A stretch of DNA of 8,219 nucleotides. Origin: Lachnoclostridium sp. UBA739 (lineage in GTDB: Bacteria; Bacillota_A; Clostridia; Lachnospirales; Lachnospiraceae). Where the stretch lies: the NCBI GenBank assembly GCA_002297865.1, contig DBKX01000197.1, positions 4,024 to 12,242 of the forward strand, in the 5' to 3' direction. Both the position numbers and the translations under genes were made by a program. Position 1 is the first letter of the stretch; each line of letters starts with the position of its first letter. Under the pieces are notes generated by a model. It searched no databases, had not been told where the DNA came from, and was given only the letters and a program-made list of their open reading frames with translations. Shown here piece after piece: positions 6,765 through 8,219 of the stretch.

Positions 6765-7312
6765 TTTTCATACAAAACGCTTTCTTTTACTTCACAAGCT
6801 TTTTCTTTTCCACACAATACTTCGATTATTTTTAATGCAAAATCATTGGCAACACCCATTCCACGGCCGGTAATTACATTTTCGTCCTGTACTACCGGCT
6901 CGTATTGAATAGAAGCACCAAGTAATTTTTCTTCAAAGCCTGGGTAACAGCAAGCCTTTTTACCAGTTAACACTCCACAAGCCCCTAACACACTAGGCGC
7001 TGCACAGATTGCTGCTAAAAGCTTTTTATTCTTATGAAACTCTTTAATCTTCTGTACCAACCCCGTATAATGTAATAAGTTGATAGTTCCAGGCATCCCA
7101 CCAGGCAATACAAGCATATCTGCATCATCTATCTTCGCATCTTTAAAAAGGCAGTCAGCTTTTACTGTGATGTTATGACTTCCCGTGACGTGTATACTTT
7201 CTTCTATAGACACCATCTGAATATCTACTTGCGCTCTACGCAACAAATCAACTACCGTTAATCCTTCAATTTCCTCAAATCCGTTTGCTAAAAAAATATA
7301 TACTCTTGCCAC
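6761..7312 (-). CDS. DJ-1/PfpI-family protein (DJ-1 subfamily)
   Basis: A 183-residue, single-domain flavodoxin-like protein of the class I glutamine amidotransferase-like superfamily. The nucleophile-elbow cysteine is Cys103 in AAICAAP, the conserved acidic partner is Glu16 in GFEEIE, and the PGG turn is at 70-72. Where human DJ-1 has His126, this protein has Tyr123 (CYPG), so it lacks that histidine. Members have been linked to redox sensing, glyoxalase or deglycase activity and chaperoning; which applies here is unknown, and older names such as ThiJ should be avoided. The start is GTG, supported by AGGAGT 8 nt upstream. It follows thyX by 26 nt and is probably co-transcribed with it. Its stop overlaps the end of the convergent symporter gene. 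Confidence 0.9.
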   Translation of the reverse strand: MARVYIFLANGFEEIEGLTVVDLLRRAQVDIQMVSIEESIHVTGSHNITVKADCLFKDAKIDDADMLVLPGGMPGTINLLHYTGLVQKIKEFHKNKKLLAAICAAPSVLGACGVLTGKKACCYPGFEEKLLGASIQYEPVVQDENVITGRGMGVANDFALKIIEVLCGKEKACEVKESVLYEN

Positions 7313-7338
7313 TATCTATCACTCCTCATTTTATTAAA

Positions 7339-8004
7339 TTAAATATATTTCACTTCTCCATATGCTTCCACTGGAAACTCCTCATTATAAGAAATATCGT
7401 CAAACACTGGAGCAAGCTGTTTTTTAAATTCTAACAGTAATGGAATTGTAATCTGTTGCATTTGTGGATGAGCGGTCTTATCACAACGTAACGAAAAGAA
7501 ATGTCTCCACTCGCGCAAATTATAAGTAACCGCAATTTCTGTCTTTAATGAATTAGGTAAAATAGCTCTTGCTTCTTGTGGAGTACTATCTTTTAAGAGT
7601 TTCATGTAAGCCTGTTCAATATTTTTGCAACAATTTTCCCATTCTTTGTACTCTTTTTCTTTCCCTATATAATAATAAGGTTCAATAACTGTAATCTCAT
7701 TACCGAATTTATCGCCCGTATAGTTACAATATCTCGTAGATTCCTGACTGTAACTTCCAACACGATGACGAACAATTTCATGGGTGATACCACGGTCTAC
7801 TACAAAATATACCGTAACTTTTTCATGCTCTAAAACTGACTCGTGCTGTCTTGTTATAATATTTTTAAGAAATGTCTCATTTACTTCATCAGTCATTCTG
7901 CCTTCTGACTTATAACAAAGCCTTGCAGCATACTCTACGTTATATAATTTTGATTTATCTAGCTCTGCTTCACGCATGTAAACATACGGTTTTATCACTT
8001 TCAT
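7339..8004 (-). CDS. thyX: Flavin-dependent thymidylate synthase ThyX
   Basis: Makes dTMP from dUMP using methylenetetrahydrofolate, with FAD and NADPH as reductants; unrelated in fold to ThyA. The 221-residue protein is of normal length. The ThyX motif RHR-x7-S is present as RHRVGSYSQESTRY, with RHR at 79-81 and Ser89. Other conserved parts are QHES (53-56), QEARAILP (143-150) and NLREWRHFFSLR (162-173), which contribute to flavin and nucleotide binding. An in-frame TAA directly before the ATG fixes the start. The ribosome binding site is poor: GAAAGG lies about 14 nt away, further than for the other genes here. It is the first gene of a probable pair with the DJ-1-family gene. No thyA is seen in this window. 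Confidence 0.97.
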   Translation of the reverse strand: MKVIKPYVYMREAELDKSKLYNVEYAARLCYKSEGRMTDEVNETFLKNIITRQHESVLEHEKVTVYFVVDRGITHEIVRHRVGSYSQESTRYCNYTGDKFGNEITVIEPYYYIGKEKEYKEWENCCKNIEQAYMKLLKDSTPQEARAILPNSLKTEIAVTYNLREWRHFFSLRCDKTAHPQMQQITIPLLLEFKKQLAPVFDDISYNEEFPVEAYGEVKYI

Positions 8005-8039
8005 TTACAAATACCATGCCTTTCAAGTTTCTGCATTCT

Positions 8040-8068
8040 ATTGTAACAATAAATTCAATATTAGTCGA
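8040..8068 (-). promoter_or_regulatory. Sigma-A-type promoter candidate for thyX
   Basis: On the minus strand TCGACT (8068-8063) and TACAAT (8045-8040) are separated by 17 nt. The -10 matches 5 of 6 and the -35 4 of 6 consensus bases. Transcription would start about 30 nt before the thyX ATG. The tRNA terminator upstream means thyX needs its own promoter, which supports this call. Confidence 0.5.
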
Positions 8069-8153
8069 GGGGCATTTTTTCTCATTTTAAATCGATTTTT
8101 AAAAAAGCCTTTACATAAATGTAGAATGTCCGTCTTTTTTTCAAATCAATATC

Positions 8154-8193
8154 AAAAAACCTGTATCATTGCAACGTAACAACTGACACAGGT
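8154..8193 (-). terminator. Rho-independent terminator of the tRNA transcript
   Basis: On the minus strand ACCTGTGTCA (8193-8184) pairs with TGATACAGGT (8168-8159) over 10 bp, with one G-U pair, and the stem may extend inward by TTG/CAA. A run of six T follows directly, counting the last stem base (8159-8154). It begins 6 nt after the tRNA 3' end, so it ends the tRNA transcript and separates it from thyX. Confidence 0.85.
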
Positions 8194-8199
8194 AAATAG

Positions 8200-8219
8200 T
8201 CGGGGTGACAGGATTCGAA
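8200..8219 (-). tRNA. 3' end of a tRNA, probably tRNA-Pro, cut by the window edge
   Basis: On the minus strand the last 20 bases read as a T-loop TTCGAAT, the T-stem 3' strand CCTGT, the acceptor 3' strand CACCCCG and discriminator A at 8200. CCA is not encoded; CTA follows. The acceptor end implies a 5' strand CGGGGTG, starting with C1 as is typical of bacterial tRNA-Pro, with a T-arm resembling that of Firmicute tRNA-Pro. The anticodon lies outside the window, so the identity is an inference. Confidence 0.75.

Noticed and set aside
8080..8125. Small palindromes (ATCGAT, TACAT-AA-ATGTA) between thyX and the tRNA
   Set aside because: They are short, of very low G+C, and expected by chance in AT-rich spacer DNA; the T-runs near them lack stable stems.

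Overview
The window looks like a stretch of chromosomal core genome from a low-GC, spore-forming member of the Clostridia, probably Lachnospiraceae-like. This rests on AT-rich intergenic DNA, strong AAGGAGG-type ribosome binding sites, a small acid-soluble spore protein gene, the tig-clpP-clpX order, and a tRNA without an encoded CCA. The genus is an inference from protein flavour, not something I can prove here.

Layout, left to right. Positions 14-3229 (minus strand) hold a protein-quality-control operon read tig -> clpP -> clpX, with gaps of 24 and 21 nt and one clear sigma-A promoter ahead of tig. Positions 3355-4701 (minus) hold glmM, which makes the amino-sugar precursor for peptidoglycan; it has its own promoter region and a hairpin over its stop codon. 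Positions 4970-5194 (minus) hold an alpha/beta-type SASP gene, with a sigma-G-like -10 element upstream and a long-loop terminator downstream. Positions 5472-6764 (plus) hold an AGCS-family sodium:alanine/glycine symporter, the only rightward gene. It runs tail-to-tail into a two-gene leftward unit: thyX (7339-8004), then a DJ-1/PfpI-family gene (6761-7312, GTG start). The last 20 bases are the 3' end of a leftward tRNA, probably tRNA-Pro, followed by its terminator.

How the genes work together: trigger factor meets nascent chains and ClpXP degrades misfolded or tagged proteins, so the first operon covers folding and turnover. GlmM, ThyX and the amino-acid symporter are ordinary growth functions with no obvious link beyond position. 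The SASP gene is a spore-specific insert between them.

I found no mobile element, CRISPR array, defence cassette or other sign of a new multi-gene system. The less routine signals are regulatory: inverted repeats in or near the glmM and SASP promoters, a 46-nt-loop terminator containing two perfect 8-bp palindromes, a stop codon in a hairpin loop, and a 4-bp convergent gene overlap with no terminator between.
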